From the NCBI GenBank assembly GCA_021845665.1, contig JAJZVO010000013.1:17823-81822 (forward strand): DNA of 64,000 nucleotides, in the 5' to 3' direction. The stretch is from Bacteroidota bacterium (lineage in GTDB: Bacteria > Bacteroidota > Ignavibacteria > Kryptoniales > JAKASW01). How positions within the stretch are numbered: position 1 is the first letter of the stretch; the number at the start of each line of letters is the position of its first letter. Made by a program: the position numbers and the translations under genes. Below the pieces are notes generated by a model. It had not been told where the DNA came from. It saw only the letters and a program-made list of their open reading frames with translations, and did no database searches. Below are positions 18,034-27,557 of this stretch, in pieces.

Positions 18034-20457
18034 TTACTTCGCTCTGCTTTTGATTTCAGCGATAGCTTCTTTCACCATTTGGACGAGGCGGCCGTCGGAC
18101 TCGACTTTCATTCGCTCCTTCAGAAGAGGTATCACAGACCTCCCTCCGATTTTACCGAGACCCTTGATTGCCCCCGCCCGGACCCATATGTAAGGATCGG
18201 TGAGGTATTTCGAGAGCAATGCCACCGTCTCCTTGTGGTCCATATCCATGTCTGCCAGCACCGCTATTCCGGCAGTTCGCAAATATTCAGGCTCACCGTA
18301 TAATGAATAGTTTACCGCGATCTCGTGTGCCATATTGGGCCGGATACTTGTCAGGTCACGGAGAGCCGTTGTGCGCAGAATCTGATGGTAGGACCGCCTG
18401 TCTAGAGCAGTATATATGACGTGAAGAGCCATGTGGGGATCGACTTCCGAGATAGCGTTGATGGCGGCAGCTCTGACAAAATAGTTTGTCCTGTTGTAGA
18501 AGATTCCCCACATGAGCCTGGCGATCGCCTTGTCGTTTTTGAACTCGCCGAGAGCCTCTATCGCCGCTGTCTGAACCCTCGGATCTTTATCGTTGACCGC
18601 CGCGAGCAACGAGGTCTTCGCCTCATCATTCCTGTATTTCCCGAGCAGCGTAGCGCACTCTTGCCTCACCGCCCAGAAGTCGTCGTCCTTAAGGGAACTC
18701 GCGAGCGCAGTCTCGGCAGTATCCTTGTAGTCGCGCTCAAGCTCCTCGGCGGCACGGATCCTTCCTACGACATCCGCGTCGTGCATGAGCTGGTATTTCA
18801 GCATCGCAGCCGATTTTGAGAAGTAAACCTGGTCAAGCAGCCAGTGCCCCTGGTCGAAGTTTAACATCAGTGGTTTTCCATTAACGTGGAATAGGTATGT
18901 GTTCGAAAGGGAATCGAGCCATACCCTTTTCAGATATGTGGAAAGTGGAGTGACTATCTGGATGTCCACAGGCATTTTATAGACGGGAGTCAGGCTGTCG
19001 ACAGTTTGAATTTGTTCGACGCGCATCTTGACGGTTTCACTTCCCGGGTGGTAGGAGTAGCTGACGTTGAAATCGGGATGGCCTCCCTTGTAAAGCCACT
19101 CTCTGAAGAACCAGTTCATGTTGTAGCCGGTCGCCTCCGTAATTGCCTGGGCGAAATCGTGCGTATCGACGTTTCTGTATTTGTACTCTTTGACATACAG
19201 GCGAATCGCCCTGTCGAAGAGCGTGTCACCGAGGAAAAATCTCAGCATGTTGAGCATCGAGGCGCCGCGCGGATAAATGTATGTAGTGAAGACGTCGACC
19301 GGTCTGGCGTAATGTCTCCAAACTGTCGGCTGGCGCCGGACATTGTCGGCAGCTATTACCTGCTTATGATTGTTATACATCTCATATTCGAATTCCTGTT
19401 TTCCAAAAGCGTGTTCCTGGTAAAGCGCTTCGAAATATGTTGCGAAACCTTCGTTCAACCACGAGTTAGCCCAATTTCGTGTGGTCAGGAGATCGCCGAA
19501 CCACTGGTGCGCAGTCTCATGGGCTATAAGCGGAACGCTCGAAATCTGTGGCTCCGCATATTCGTCATGAAGCGTGGCGTCCGTCAATGTGATGGCTGAA
19601 ACGTTTTCCTCGCCCCCCCAGGTGAAGTCGGTTACCGTTGTAAGTGCGAGTTTCTCCCATGGGAAAGGCTGTCCTGTTATGTGCGAATAGAATCTTACGA
19701 TATCCGGCTCACGCTCGAAGTCGGTCTTGATGAGCGATCCATAGCTTGGGTCGCAGTAAAAGTCGATCGGGAGCCTTCCGAGGTGATCCGTAAATTCTTC
19801 GAACTTTCCGGCAATTATGGAGATCAGGTAAACTACGTGTGGTCTCGGCTCGACCCAATCGAATCTCTTTTCAGTACCGCCATTGACAGCAGTGACCCTC
19901 TTCAAGTAGCCGTTGGAGATTACGGTCCAGCTTGCCGGTACTGTCGCGATCATTTCACTTGCCGTGAAGTCGTCAGGATAGTCGTGACAGGGGAACCAGT
20001 ATCTGGCGTCTTCCGGTTCGCTCATGCTCCAGACCTCTGGATTTCTCTTGGGATATCCCTTGTCGGGTGAAATGAAGAACAATCCGCGCGACGGCTGCGT
20101 CGAATAGGTAATTGTGTAAGTGAGCCTCGCATTTAATCCGTATGGTCTCGGGAAAAATATCGTCAATACTTTCCCGTCGTACCGGTAATCAAGGGAGACT
20201 CCTCTCATAGTAACCCTGTTGATCTTCATGTCCACGGCATTGAGATGAATCGAGTCGAGGGAAGTCCGAAACGGTGTAATTGTTTCGGAGACTTTTCCGA
20301 ATACCGTCTTTGTCGTCATATCAAAGTGCAGCCGTATGATCACGTTGGACATGTGAAATTCCCTGTTGGGTGCGTGATGCGCTGGCGGGAGTGTATGGGC
20401 AGATGCGATTGAAACTGCCAGGATCACAAATAAGGGCAAAAGGTACTTCTTCATCAC
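18034..20457 (-). CDS. M1-family metallopeptidase with C-terminal HEAT repeats
   Basis: This is an exported zinc peptidase of 807 residues. A signal peptide (about 1-20, ending ASA) precedes the N-terminal beta domain of the M1 family. The zinc site is H313-E-T-A-H317 with the third ligand E336 in NEGF, exactly 18 residues after the second His, as in aminopeptidase N/LTA4 hydrolase enzymes. The substrate-amine motif is GGEEN near residue 283 rather than the usual GGMEN/GAMEN. After the catalytic part, residues 590-800 are HEAT-like helical repeats (DPRVQTAAIEALGEF, DPYIWVRAGAIKGLGKIG). The gene lies 52 bases downstream of the prenyltransferase gene. It probably trims peptides in the periplasm or outside the cell. 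Confidence 0.9.
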   Translation of the reverse strand: MMKKYLLPLFVILAVSIASAHTLPPAHHAPNREFHMSNVIIRLHFDMTTKTVFGKVSETITPFRTSLDSIHLNAVDMKINRVTMRGVSLDYRYDGKVLTIFFPRPYGLNARLTYTITYSTQPSRGLFFISPDKGYPKRNPEVWSMSEPEDARYWFPCHDYPDDFTASEMIATVPASWTVISNGYLKRVTAVNGGTEKRFDWVEPRPHVVYLISIIAGKFEEFTDHLGRLPIDFYCDPSYGSLIKTDFEREPDIVRFYSHITGQPFPWEKLALTTVTDFTWGGEENVSAITLTDATLHDEYAEPQISSVPLIAHETAHQWFGDLLTTRNWANSWLNEGFATYFEALYQEHAFGKQEFEYEMYNNHKQVIAADNVRRQPTVWRHYARPVDVFTTYIYPRGASMLNMLRFFLGDTLFDRAIRLYVKEYKYRNVDTHDFAQAITEATGYNMNWFFREWLYKGGHPDFNVSYSYHPGSETVKMRVEQIQTVDSLTPVYKMPVDIQIVTPLSTYLKRVWLDSLSNTYLFHVNGKPLMLNFDQGHWLLDQVYFSKSAAMLKYQLMHDADVVGRIRAAEELERDYKDTAETALASSLKDDDFWAVRQECATLLGKYRNDEAKTSLLAAVNDKDPRVQTAAIEALGEFKNDKAIARLMWGIFYNRTNYFVRAAAINAISEVDPHMALHVIYTALDRRSYHQILRTTALRDLTSIRPNMAHEIAVNYSLYGEPEYLRTAGIAVLADMDMDHKETVALLSKYLTDPYIWVRAGAIKGLGKIGGRSVIPLLKERMKVESDGRLVQMVKEAIAEIKSRAK

Positions 20458-20509
20458 TCTTCTCCTGGTTTTTGTCGGGCGAGAACCGGACGTAAGTTGT
20501 GAATAATTA

Positions 20510-21331
20510 TCAGACTTTTCCCACTATCAGCGCCACAAGGCCGAAAATCATCATCAGCTTGTAGCCGAAGCTCGCTTCCGAAAAGTCGTCTCTCATGATA
20601 AGCAGGTATGTTATGTAAATTCCGATTGGGAAAATCGTCAGACCACAGACTGTTAGAAACTGGATCGGCAGGATTCCCAACTGAAAAGCCCCCCAAGCCA
20701 CGATCAGAAGTATAACTGTCAGAATAATTGAAAGCCACGCGGATGTTCTGGTCCCATACCTGGTGGCTATCGTCCGAACACCGATTTCACCGTCGCCTTT
20801 AACGTCTTCTGCATCCTTGATTATTTCGCGAATGAGGTTTGCTAGGAAAGCGAAGGCGGCAGCGGGGTACACGTCACGGATATCCCCCACCGCTGCGCCG
20901 CCGTAGAGAAATGCGAGACCGGTAACCGCTGCTACAACAAAGTTGCCGAGGAAGATCACCCGCTTGAATTTGAAACTGTACATGAACACCAGCACGCCGG
21001 CGGCTAATGCAATCGATAGTGTCCAGACATTTACCGCCGCGCTGATGACAAGACCCGACAATGTGGTAATGATATAGAAATTCGCCGCCTGTCTCGTCGT
21101 GAGTTTTCCGGAAACGATGGGACGCTGAGGTCGATTGATCGTATCAATGTCCACGTCGAAGAGATCATTGACGGCGTTCCCACCGGCGGTAATTAATGAT
21201 GCGGCGAGCGCAGCCGCAAAAACCGGCAAGCTCCGGCCGATGTCAATTCCGCATAGTATGCTGGCGACTTCCACACTGAGGAAAGCTATTACTACGTTCC
21301 CGATGCGAGCGAGCTTTAAGTACGCTGCCAT
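20510..21331 (-). CDS. UbiA-family prenyltransferase
   Basis: This is an integral membrane enzyme of 273 residues with about eight hydrophobic helices. The first Asp-rich site is NDLFDVDIDTINRPQRP (55-71) and the second is DAEDVKGD (about 175-182), the two diphosphate-Mg2+ binding motifs of UbiA enzymes. The DxxDxxxDxxNxPxRP spacing and REIIKDAEDVKGD resemble the geranylgeranylglycerol-phosphate geranylgeranyltransferase branch that is often annotated in Bacteroidota-related genomes. A menaquinone or other lipid-quinone role cannot be excluded from sequence. It is followed after 52 bases by the M1 peptidase gene and lies 17 bases downstream of the Omp85-family gene. Confidence 0.88.
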   Translation of the reverse strand: MAAYLKLARIGNVVIAFLSVEVASILCGIDIGRSLPVFAAALAASLITAGGNAVNDLFDVDIDTINRPQRPIVSGKLTTRQAANFYIITTLSGLVISAAVNVWTLSIALAAGVLVFMYSFKFKRVIFLGNFVVAAVTGLAFLYGGAAVGDIRDVYPAAAFAFLANLIREIIKDAEDVKGDGEIGVRTIATRYGTRTSAWLSIILTVILLIVAWGAFQLGILPIQFLTVCGLTIFPIGIYITYLLIMRDDFSEASFGYKLMMIFGLVALIVGKV

Positions 21332-21348
21332 TTATTCCCTTTGTGTTT

Positions 21349-23109
21349 TCAAAACCGGTTGACCAGCCCGAAATGTATTTTCCCTTGGGTGAAGGAATCC
21401 CCTTTTCCCAGGGCAAAGCTGGCTTTCAGAATGCCGAGCCCCGTTTCCACTTGTGCGCCGATGCCGTAGCCGTAAAGCGTGAACGATGTGGCCGGCGTAT
21501 CCGCTAGCGGATCGGCCTGCTCGTAAATGTACCCGGCATCGACGAATGTGAACAGGAATGACTCGCGGCCGGTGGCGAACCTGTACTCAATGTTTGTCCA
21601 GGCGGCCTTCGAGGCGAGAAACTGGTTTTCCAGGTAGCCGCGTATCGTGTTCGTGCCGCCTATCCTGTACATGTCGGTCTGATCGAGCTCGGTGCCGGTG
21701 ACCTGCTCGCCATGTAAGCTGATCGCCAGAATCTGCCTCGGCAGAAACTCGTGGTAAATTGAAAGATCGACGTTCAGGTGCTGTACGTAGTTGGTCAGTC
21801 TTGTGTCGGGCTGGATTAGCTGCGATGGCCCGTAAATTCTCTTTTCACCGAATTGGACTTGCGTGTCGTACAGTATGCCTTTTGTGGGACTGTAAAAATC
21901 GTTTCTGGTATCGTAGGTTATGCCGATACCAAGATTGAGAACGCTGCTTTCGTAAACGGAGTAATTGCTTTCGGAACTAAGTAGCGGCGTTGTGGCAAGG
22001 TCACTGACGGAGAGGTTGGCGTTAAGGTTATCGTTGAACGAGAAGATGCCGCTGACGCCGAAGTCTCTTGTGACCGAGGTGGAATCCTGCTGGCGCTGAG
22101 TGAAGCTCAACTGTGCCGTTATCGGCAATCCGAAAATGTAAGGCTCCGCGTACGCAATCTGAAGCTGTTGTGTAAGCTTCGTTTCCTGGTGCCACTGCGC
22201 ACTGAACTTCCTTCCGGTCCCGAAAAGGTTCAGCATTGAAATGTTGATCATTCCAGTGAAATATCCCGGTTGGCCGAACTGGCCGGGCATATATCCGATT
22301 ATTCCGTCGAATGTATTTGTATTTCCCTCGGCGACCCTCATCAATATCCCGGTCGTGTCGCCGCTCTCGAAAAGCTCGGGCTCGCTGACGCTCCTGAAGA
22401 ACCCGAGTTTCTCGACGCGCTGTCTCGCCTGACTCAATTCATTCTCATTGTAGTAAGAACCTGGCGGAATGCTCAGCGCCCTGAGAATAACGTAGCTCCT
22501 AGTCTCTGTGTTTCCTTCGATACGGACCGCCTCGATGCGTATCCGTTTACCTTCGTGAACGCCGAGCGATACACAGAGAGAATCATGGCCGTCGTTCCTG
22601 TATATATACAGGCTGTCGATGGATATCCTTGCAAGCGGAAATCCGTCCGCATTGTATCTCTTAAGGATATAGTCGAAGTCACCTTCAAGTACGGCCTGGT
22701 CGAATGGTTGCCCTCGTCTCGTGTTCATCTCTTCAGTGAGCCTCGCGTAGGACATGAATTTGTTTCCATGGATTAGAATCCTGCCGACGACGATGCGCGG
22801 ACCTTCCGTCACAAAAATTTCGAGGCGGGACTGGCCGGAGTCTTGCGGTACTTCGACACGGAACGAATCGACTCTGAAGAGTAAGTATCCGTGTGAGTAA
22901 TATGTCTCGCTCAGTTGAGAAATGCCGGATCTTATTCGTGAAGTATCGGTGGCGCTGAAGCCGAGCGGCTGGAAATCTTCTGCAAGCGTAGGATCGCTGA
23001 ATGCAGAGGTCCCTACAAACTTCAGCGATGTTATTTTCGGTTGCGCTCTCAAGTCCGCCGCAAAAACAAAAATGATACATAAAAAAACGACTGCTAAAGG
23101 AAACTTCAT
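21349..23109 (-). CDS. Omp85/BamA-TamA-family outer-membrane protein
   Basis: This protein has a signal peptide ending in RAQ, then about three POTRA domains (KITSLKFVGTSAFSD; GRILIHGNKFMSYARL; RIRIEAVRIEGNTETRSYVI), then a 16-strand-type barrel. GGTNTIRGYLENQF near residue 500 is the conserved RGY/F lid-lock loop of Omp85 proteins, and the chain ends in phenylalanine. Length (about 586 residues) with three POTRAs is shorter than BamA (five POTRAs) and fits a TamA-like or lineage-specific Omp85 protein involved in inserting or exporting outer-membrane components. The start at 23109 (MKFPLAVVFL) gives a normal signal peptide; an in-frame ATG at 23136 would add nine polar residues. Confidence 0.9.
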   Translation of the reverse strand: MKFPLAVVFLCIIFVFAADLRAQPKITSLKFVGTSAFSDPTLAEDFQPLGFSATDTSRIRSGISQLSETYYSHGYLLFRVDSFRVEVPQDSGQSRLEIFVTEGPRIVVGRILIHGNKFMSYARLTEEMNTRRGQPFDQAVLEGDFDYILKRYNADGFPLARISIDSLYIYRNDGHDSLCVSLGVHEGKRIRIEAVRIEGNTETRSYVILRALSIPPGSYYNENELSQARQRVEKLGFFRSVSEPELFESGDTTGILMRVAEGNTNTFDGIIGYMPGQFGQPGYFTGMINISMLNLFGTGRKFSAQWHQETKLTQQLQIAYAEPYIFGLPITAQLSFTQRQQDSTSVTRDFGVSGIFSFNDNLNANLSVSDLATTPLLSSESNYSVYESSVLNLGIGITYDTRNDFYSPTKGILYDTQVQFGEKRIYGPSQLIQPDTRLTNYVQHLNVDLSIYHEFLPRQILAISLHGEQVTGTELDQTDMYRIGGTNTIRGYLENQFLASKAAWTNIEYRFATGRESFLFTFVDAGYIYEQADPLADTPATSFTLYGYGIGAQVETGLGILKASFALGKGDSFTQGKIHFGLVNRF

Positions 23110-23215
23110 CCTATTTTGAAAATAAGGCGAGAACATGAGAAGAAACAGGGGCGAACATCGGGCAATGCTCGCTTATCCTCAAGAAGGGTGCCCGGGCCGA
23201 TTCTCCCGGACTTTC

Positions 23216-25003
23216 CTACCTATGATAATTCTGGATCGGCTTCACCCCGAGCTGGCCTGCCTGCAGCGATTTGATCGCCTTCACCGCCGCGGATGCCGCC
23301 GAGAGGGTAGTCGCAAATGAGACCTTGTGCTCGATTGCTGCCCATCCGATCGCGTATTCGTCGTAACGCGCCTCTTCTCCGAAAGGCGTGTTTACTATGA
23401 ACTGTATCTTCCCGTTCTTTATGAAGTCGACTATGTTCGGCCTTCCTTCGCTAACCTTGAATATCTTCTCGTTAGCTATGCCATGCTCACTGAAAAATCT
23501 GGCAGTCCCCTCGGTGGCTATAACTTTGAAGCCGAGTCCGATGAAATCGCGAGCGATCTCGATCGTCGATCCATTCTTGTCATTGTCGTTCACGCTGAAC
23601 AGAACGCACCCTGTCTTCGGAAGGGGATTGCCCGCAGCCGCCTGCGACTTTGCGTACGCTGCCCCGAAATTTGTGTCGATCCCCATGACCTCCCCAGTGG
23701 ATCTCATCTCGGGCCCGAGGAATACTTTGACGCGCGTGAACCTGTTGAAGGGAAACACCGCCTCCTTTATCGCTATGTGCTTGAAATCGCCGTTAACGGG
23801 TCCGACTCCCATCTCTTTGAGTTTCTTTCCGAGCATTATCTTCGCGGCGATCTTGGCAAGCGGCAGCCCGATGCTCTTGCTTACAAAAGGCACGGTCCGG
23901 CTTGCTCGAGGGTTGACTTCGATGACGTATACGACATCGTCTTTCATCGCAAACTGAATGTTCATCAGCCCGACGACGTTCAGCCCTTTCGCCAGCATGT
24001 GTGTGTAATCCTTCAGCTCCTGAAGACACTTGTCGGTTATCATATATGGAGGGATCACCGCTGCGCTGTCGCCGGAATGTATCCCTGCTTCCTCGATGTG
24101 TTCCATTATGGCGCCGATCACTACATCGTCGCCATCCGCGACGGCGTCTACATCGAACTCGAACGCATCCTCCAGGAACCTGTCGATCAGCACCGGCTTG
24201 CCGGGGGAGATGTCTGCCGCGGTCTGCATGTATTGCCTGAGAGACTCTTCGTTGTAGCAGATTTCCATGGCGCGGCCTCCAAGCACATACGATGGGCGAA
24301 CCAGCACAGGGTATCCAATAAGCGAAGCCACGTCTGTCGCCTCTGCCACCGAGTATGCGGTCCCGAATTCCGGGTGTGGTATCTTCAGCTTCCTGAGAAG
24401 CTCACCGAACCGTTTCCTGTCCTCCGCCACGTCTATTCCATCCGAGCTCGTGCCGAGAATCTTTACGCCGGCCTCTTCCAGGGGCTTTGCAAGCTTGAGG
24501 GGTGTCTGTCCGCCGAAGCTCACGATGATCCCATCGGGCTTCTCGACGTCGATCACGTTCATGACATCCTCGAATGTCAGAGGCTCGAAGTAAAGCTTGT
24601 CGGCTGTATCGTAATCCGTCGATACCGTCTCGGGGTTGCAGTTGAGCATGATCGCCTCGTAACCCTCTTCGCGGGCGGCTATCACGCCGTGTACGCAGCA
24701 GTAGTCGAATTCGATTCCCTGGCCGATCCTGTTGGGGCCGCTCCCGAGAATGATCACTTTCTTCTTCGCGCTCTGGACAGACTCGGTCTCCTCCTGGTAT
24801 GTCGAAAAATGGTATGGCGTCTCTGCTTCGAATTCAGCTGCACATGTGTCCACCGTCTTGAAGACCGGAATGATGTTGTTCTTCTTGCGAAATTCCCTTA
24901 TTGCATTTTCCGATCTCCCGAGCATCTCCGCGATTTGCCGGTCCGAGTAACCGAGACGCTTGGCTTTCAACAAAATTTCCGTATCGAGGGGTTTCTTCTT
25001 CAT
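23216..25003 (-). CDS. carB: Carbamoyl-phosphate synthase large subunit, C-terminal half (split CarB)
   Basis: This is the second half of CarB as its own gene. The 595-residue product starts with the end of the oligomerisation domain (AKRLGYSDRQIAEMLGRSENAIREFRKK), then VDTCAAEFEAETPYHFSTY. The second ATP-grasp domain follows (IILGSGPNRIGQGIEFDYCC; EVNPRASRTVPFVSK), which phosphorylates carbamate. The MGS-like allosteric domain closes the chain (about 460-595, IATEGTARFFSEHG, NTPFGEEARYDEYAI). An AGGAT precedes ATG 25003; an in-frame TTG lies 15 bases further upstream. It is 45 bases downstream of the N-terminal half, so both are probably cotranscribed and their products must associate to make carbamoyl phosphate for pyrimidines and arginine. 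Confidence 0.93.
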   Translation of the reverse strand: MKKKPLDTEILLKAKRLGYSDRQIAEMLGRSENAIREFRKKNNIIPVFKTVDTCAAEFEAETPYHFSTYQEETESVQSAKKKVIILGSGPNRIGQGIEFDYCCVHGVIAAREEGYEAIMLNCNPETVSTDYDTADKLYFEPLTFEDVMNVIDVEKPDGIIVSFGGQTPLKLAKPLEEAGVKILGTSSDGIDVAEDRKRFGELLRKLKIPHPEFGTAYSVAEATDVASLIGYPVLVRPSYVLGGRAMEICYNEESLRQYMQTAADISPGKPVLIDRFLEDAFEFDVDAVADGDDVVIGAIMEHIEEAGIHSGDSAAVIPPYMITDKCLQELKDYTHMLAKGLNVVGLMNIQFAMKDDVVYVIEVNPRASRTVPFVSKSIGLPLAKIAAKIMLGKKLKEMGVGPVNGDFKHIAIKEAVFPFNRFTRVKVFLGPEMRSTGEVMGIDTNFGAAYAKSQAAAGNPLPKTGCVLFSVNDNDKNGSTIEIARDFIGLGFKVIATEGTARFFSEHGIANEKIFKVSEGRPNIVDFIKNGKIQFIVNTPFGEEARYDEYAIGWAAIEHKVSFATTLSAASAAVKAIKSLQAGQLGVKPIQNYHR

Positions 25004-25048
25004 TTTATCCTGGTTCAATGCTTACTCTTGTCTGTTGGGGGTACCATT

Positions 25049-26530
25049 TCAAGCCTCAAGGAAGTAGTTTTCACGAAGAGTGGTTTCGAAATCCACGATC
25101 TCCTTTATGTTTTCCAGGAACCAGGGATCGATCTTAGTCAGATCGTGAATCTCTTCGACGGTCAGACCTGCCTGGAGCGCGTAACGAATGTAGAATATGT
25201 TGTCTGATTTCGGTTGCTTAAGCTTGTTGGTGATCGCCTTCTTCGCCTCGGAAGACTTGGAGCTTCTCAGCTTGCCGTATTCATATACATCTTTCCCGTC
25301 ACTTCCAATTCCGAACCGTCCTTGTTCGAGTGACCTCAGACCTTTCTGGAGTGCCTCCTTAAACGTGCTTCCGAAAGCCATCGCCTCGCCGACCGATTTC
25401 ATCTGGACACTCAGCGTGTCGTCCGCACCCTTGAACTTCTCGAAGTCCCAGCGCGGTATCTTGACTACAACGTAGTCTATCGACGGCTCGAATGACGCCG
25501 GGGTCTTCTTGGTGATATCATTCGGGATTTCGTCAAGTGTGTAGCCTACGGCGAGCATAGCCGCTATCTTCGCAATGGGAAAGCCGGTAGCTTTCGAGGC
25601 CAGCGCGCTTGAACGCGATACTCGCGGATTCATTTCAATCACCACCATTCGGCCGCCTTTCGGGTCCACGGCGAACTGGATGTTCGATCCACCTGTCTCA
25701 ACACCGACCGCGCGTATAATCTTCTTTGCCCAATCTCTCATCTGCTGGTACTCGCGGTCTGTCAAAGTCTGAGAAGGTGCCACGGTTATCGAGTCGCCCG
25801 TGTGAACTCCCATCGGATCGACATTTTCGATGGAGCAGACTATCACGACATTGTCGCGCCGGTCCCTCATCACTTCGAGCTCGAATTCCTTCCAGCCCAA
25901 AACCGACTCCTCTATCAGTATCTCGCTGATAGGGCTGGACGTCAGTCCGTGTCGTGCGATTTCGCCGAACTCTTCGATGTTATATGCGATCCCGCCTCCC
26001 ATTCCACCGAGAGTGTATGACGGGCGGATGATCGCCGGGAACCCGACATGACCGATGATGTCCATAGCCTGTTCCATCGTCCTTACGAAACCGCCCTTGG
26101 GAACGTCGAGCCCGATACCTGTCACCGTATCCTTGAAGAGCTCTCTATCCTCGGCTTTCTGGATAGCCTGCAGGTTCGCGCCAATCATCTCAATACCGTA
26201 CTTCTCCAGCAGTCCGGATTCGGCAAGATTGACTCCGATGTTAAGGGCAGTCTGTCCTCCCATCGTAGGGAGTATCGCGTCGGGTCTTTCGGCTTCAATG
26301 ATCTTGGCAACAAACTCCGGCGTCAGCGGCTCGATGTAGGTTACGTCCGCAAGTTCCGGATCCGTCATGATCGTCGCAGGGTTGCTGTTGACAAGTATTA
26401 CCTTGTAACCGAGCTTACGCAAAACTTTGCACGCTTGCGTCCCAGAGTAGTCGAACTCACATGCCTGTCCTATTACGATCGGTCCGCTACCTATTATCAG
26501 TATTGATTTTATATCTTCGCGTCTAGGCAA
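25049..26530 (-). CDS. carB: Carbamoyl-phosphate synthase large subunit, N-terminal half (split CarB)
   Basis: This is the first half of CarB, 493 residues, holding the carboxyphosphate-forming ATP-grasp domain: [20 protein letters not shown], the GMGGGIAYN loop, [20 protein letters not shown], and most of the oligomerisation domain ([19 protein letters not shown] at the end). The start is a TTG at 26530 preceded by AGGATAATAA. The break falls in the linker inside the oligomerisation domain, a position where split CarB proteins are known (Aquifex, Methanocaldococcus). Each half has its own start and ribosome binding site, and the reading frames are intact. That argues for a true split rather than a sequencing error. 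carA is not in the window. Confidence 0.93.
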   Translation of the reverse strand: MPRREDIKSILIIGSGPIVIGQACEFDYSGTQACKVLRKLGYKVILVNSNPATIMTDPELADVTYIEPLTPEFVAKIIEAERPDAILPTMGGQTALNIGVNLAESGLLEKYGIEMIGANLQAIQKAEDRELFKDTVTGIGLDVPKGGFVRTMEQAMDIIGHVGFPAIIRPSYTLGGMGGGIAYNIEEFGEIARHGLTSSPISEILIEESVLGWKEFELEVMRDRRDNVVIVCSIENVDPMGVHTGDSITVAPSQTLTDREYQQMRDWAKKIIRAVGVETGGSNIQFAVDPKGGRMVVIEMNPRVSRSSALASKATGFPIAKIAAMLAVGYTLDEIPNDITKKTPASFEPSIDYVVVKIPRWDFEKFKGADDTLSVQMKSVGEAMAFGSTFKEALQKGLRSLEQGRFGIGSDGKDVYEYGKLRSSKSSEAKKAITNKLKQPKSDNIFYIRYALQAGLTVEEIHDLTKIDPWFLENIKEIVDFETTLRENYFLEA

Positions 26531-26815
26531 TTATTATCCTGGGTTTATATACACTTCACCACGCAGAATGTTTTACAGTGATTGCGTAGCTCCTCGTGAA
26601 TTGTCGATTAAAAAGTTAAGAATTGGAGAAGGTTGAATCAACCCTGGCCGATAACTATTTGCGGTCGGGTTTTTACCTGTGTCGTATAACCATTCCTTCC
26701 CATGAGTGGTTGGATACTCATTTGCCTTTCGCAGTCAGGCGGATTAAAATGTCCTTGAAGGCGGCAATTCATAATGCATTGTCAGCCTACTCAGTTGTCG
26801 GAGGGGATCGTTGAA

Positions 26816-27229
26816 ATGAAGAGTCCGCAAGCATCTCAGGTTCTTACATCGCTGAAGGGAATGGCCGACGCCGGCAACGTAAAGGGCATGGCACGCTTCG
26901 GCATAAATTCCAAAAACACTCTCGGTGTCCCGGTCCCGGCCGTGAGAGCGCTGGCAAGCGAAATTGGGAGGAGCCACCAGCTTGCTCTCGAACTTTGGAG
27001 GTCAGGCATTCATGAAGCGAGACTTCTCGCGGGCTTCATCGACGAGCCTGCAGCCGTAACGCCGAGCCAAATGGAAAGTGGGCACTCGACTTCGATTCTT
27101 GGGACGTCTGCGATCAGAACGGCAAACGAAATTCTACGGATCGACTCGAAAGTTGCAAAATGGATCGCATCTGATGCACTCAGGGAACTGCAAGGCCCGG
27201 CAGTCGTACGCAAATTGGCCAAACGATAA
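26816..27229 (+). pseudogene. AlkD-like DNA alkylation repair protein, internally deleted and frameshifted
   Basis: The frame from ATG 26816 reads as the N-terminal HEAT-like repeats of an AlkD-family DNA glycosylase (FGINSKNTLGVPVPAVRALA; ARLLAGFIDEPAAVTPSQME). Near 27070 the expected continuation WALDFDSWDVCDQ is present but in another frame (27078-27116). About 85 residues of the middle of the family are then missing. The original frame resumes with the family's C-terminal end (EILRIDSKVAKWIASDALREL). So the gene has lost an internal piece and is frameshifted, although a 137-codon frame remains open by chance. The missing middle contains residues needed for DNA binding, so no repair activity is expected. 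Confidence 0.7.
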
Positions 27230-27557
27230 AATGCTGCATATCGATGGCAGCCAATTGAGGGATTGTCCGCTAATTAAGTCGACACTGCCAATTCTGTATT
27301 GAATACGAGCGCAATACTAACCCTCTCCATTTTCTGGTCCAAAAGCCGACATCCATCAATAACGCTTGCGGTTTCGCCGTGCGAGATGCCGGTTGCTCCC
27401 TAACTTCATTCACGAGTCTCTCGTTGATGTGATGGTACTTCCAGGTGAATTTTGTCGTCTCGTCGGCGGAGATTGTTCGCAGTAGCTGCGCCGATCCTTC
27501 CAAGCTTCAACTTTCCTGGATTGGCGAGAGGTGGACTGCTGTCTTGGTGCAGCCGTC
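27230..27557. other. Gene-free 328-base stretch
   Basis: Between the decayed AlkD-like gene and the 3' end of sucB nothing convincing is seen. A 77-codon minus-strand frame (27270-27503) has no ribosome binding site and resembles no family. It may be further debris of the neighbouring pseudogene region. No hairpin followed by a T-run was found for sucB termination. Confidence 0.5.

Noticed and set aside
23327..25207. Open frame of 626 codons on the plus strand
   Set aside because: It lies wholly antisense to the split carB genes, has no family resemblance and no ribosome binding site; it reflects codon bias of the true genes.
26623..26814. 63-codon frame upstream of the AlkD-like pseudogene
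   Set aside because: No ribosome binding site and no family resemblance.
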